Assembly (NCBI GenBank): GCA_018400625.1
Contig: JAGYMJ010000494.1
Location: 1 to 6,850, forward strand
Source: Planctomycetota bacterium
GTDB taxonomy: Bacteria > Planctomycetota > Brocadiia > SM23-32
DNA: 6,850 nucleotides
Direction of reading: 5' to 3'
Shown piece by piece: positions 6,558 to 6,850 of this stretch. A program made the position numbers and the translations under genes. Every line of letters begins with the position of its first letter. Position 1 is the stretch's first letter. The notes beneath the pieces are model-generated. The model had not been told where the DNA came from, ran no database searches, and worked only from the letters and a program-made list of their open reading frames with translations.

Positions 6558-6850
6558 TTCGTAGACCCAATTCTCTTTCATCTTTTTTACACCATACTTG
6601 TTAACGCTTGCGGTGATAGTGCGTCGGCTGCTGGATGAACGGCCGGAAAAATTCCAATCTCCTTTTTCCAATTCAGCCGCATAAACCCCTTTGAATACAA
6701 AGGGTTTGGGCGCGATTCCTTTTGCTGGATCCCTGGAGGTGTTGCTGTCGAAGTAGAAAACAATAAGCCAGACTGATTCAGGGTTATGACCTTGCCATCC
6801 ACTAGAATGCCTTGATCCTTTTATTTCTATGCCTTCGCTTGAATATTGCA
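6537..6850 (-). CDS. C-terminal part of a probable type II restriction endonuclease, continues past the right edge
   Basis: On the reverse strand one frame is open from the edge (first full codon ending at 6848) to TAA at 6537-6539, giving 103 residues. The start lies outside the window. The protein looks real: SSEGIEIKGSRHSSGWQGHN is followed by the hydrophobic strand SVWLIVFYFDS, then FVFKGVYAAELEKGDWNFSG and a basic Ser-rich stretch. E-x-K at visible residues 8-10 (codons at 6825-6827 and 6819-6821), with a hydrophobic strand after it, fits the PD-(D/E)XK nuclease core; the preceding Asp would be just beyond the edge. Position supports the call, since it converges on an intact DNA methyltransferase with a 21-bp overlap of the coding ends. 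I do not recognise the specific endonuclease family. Another PD-(D/E)XK nuclease, or an unrelated protein with a chance E-x-K, remains possible. Confidence 0.65.
   Translation of the reverse strand, partial: QYSSEGIEIKGSRHSSGWQGHNPESVWLIVFYFDSNTSRDPAKGIAPKPFVFKGVYAAELEKGDWNFSGRSSSSRRTITASVNKYGVKKMKENWVYELCEGKR

Noticed and set aside
6587..6802. 71-codon reverse-strand open frame near the right edge
   Set aside because: It lies in a different frame from the E-x-K-containing frame, has no motif or ribosome site, and is explained as a shadow of it.

Overview
The window has two unlike halves. Positions 3-4918 are GC-rich (by eye) and hold polysaccharide-related genes. Two forward genes come first: the 3' 2.6 kb of a large protein resembling the exo-rhamnogalacturonan lyase / YetA-like family (3-2636), and a 560-residue TIM-barrel, glycoside-hydrolase-like protein (2596-4278) that overlaps it by 41 bp. 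A reverse-strand gene faces them (4304-4918). It resembles a sialidase / BNR-repeat protein and looks dead, because an in-frame TGA at codon 40 interrupts it. Families of this kind are common in polysaccharide-degrading members of the PVC group (Kiritimatiellota, Lentisphaerota, Planctomycetota). I therefore suggest such a host, but this is inferred from protein style only and no marker gene is present.

From about 4920 the DNA turns AT-rich. A 325-bp gene-free stretch carries a split direct repeat, a short G-rich GGGTTC-type repeat, a run of nine C, and then a plausible promoter. The promoter's -10 box is overlapped by a 20-bp imperfect palindrome, a good operator candidate.

Downstream is a compact defence-like module: a Phd/YefM-family antitoxin-like protein (5244-5501) with no toxin beside it, a beta-class DNA methyltransferase (5610-6557), and a converging reverse-strand reading frame that enters from the right edge and stops at 6537. 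No start codon of that last gene lies inside the window. Its 103 visible residues include E-I-K followed by a hydrophobic strand, as expected for the end of a PD-(D/E)XK nuclease. The simplest reading is a type II restriction-modification system with tail-to-tail methyltransferase and endonuclease genes. A Phd-like DNA-binding protein stands where a control protein would be expected.

The left half would act together in breaking down a pectin-like or other complex glycan (inference). The right half looks like an acquired restriction-modification cassette next to a decaying glycan gene. The unusual point is the Phd-like protein with its operator-like palindrome leading a methyltransferase/nuclease pair.
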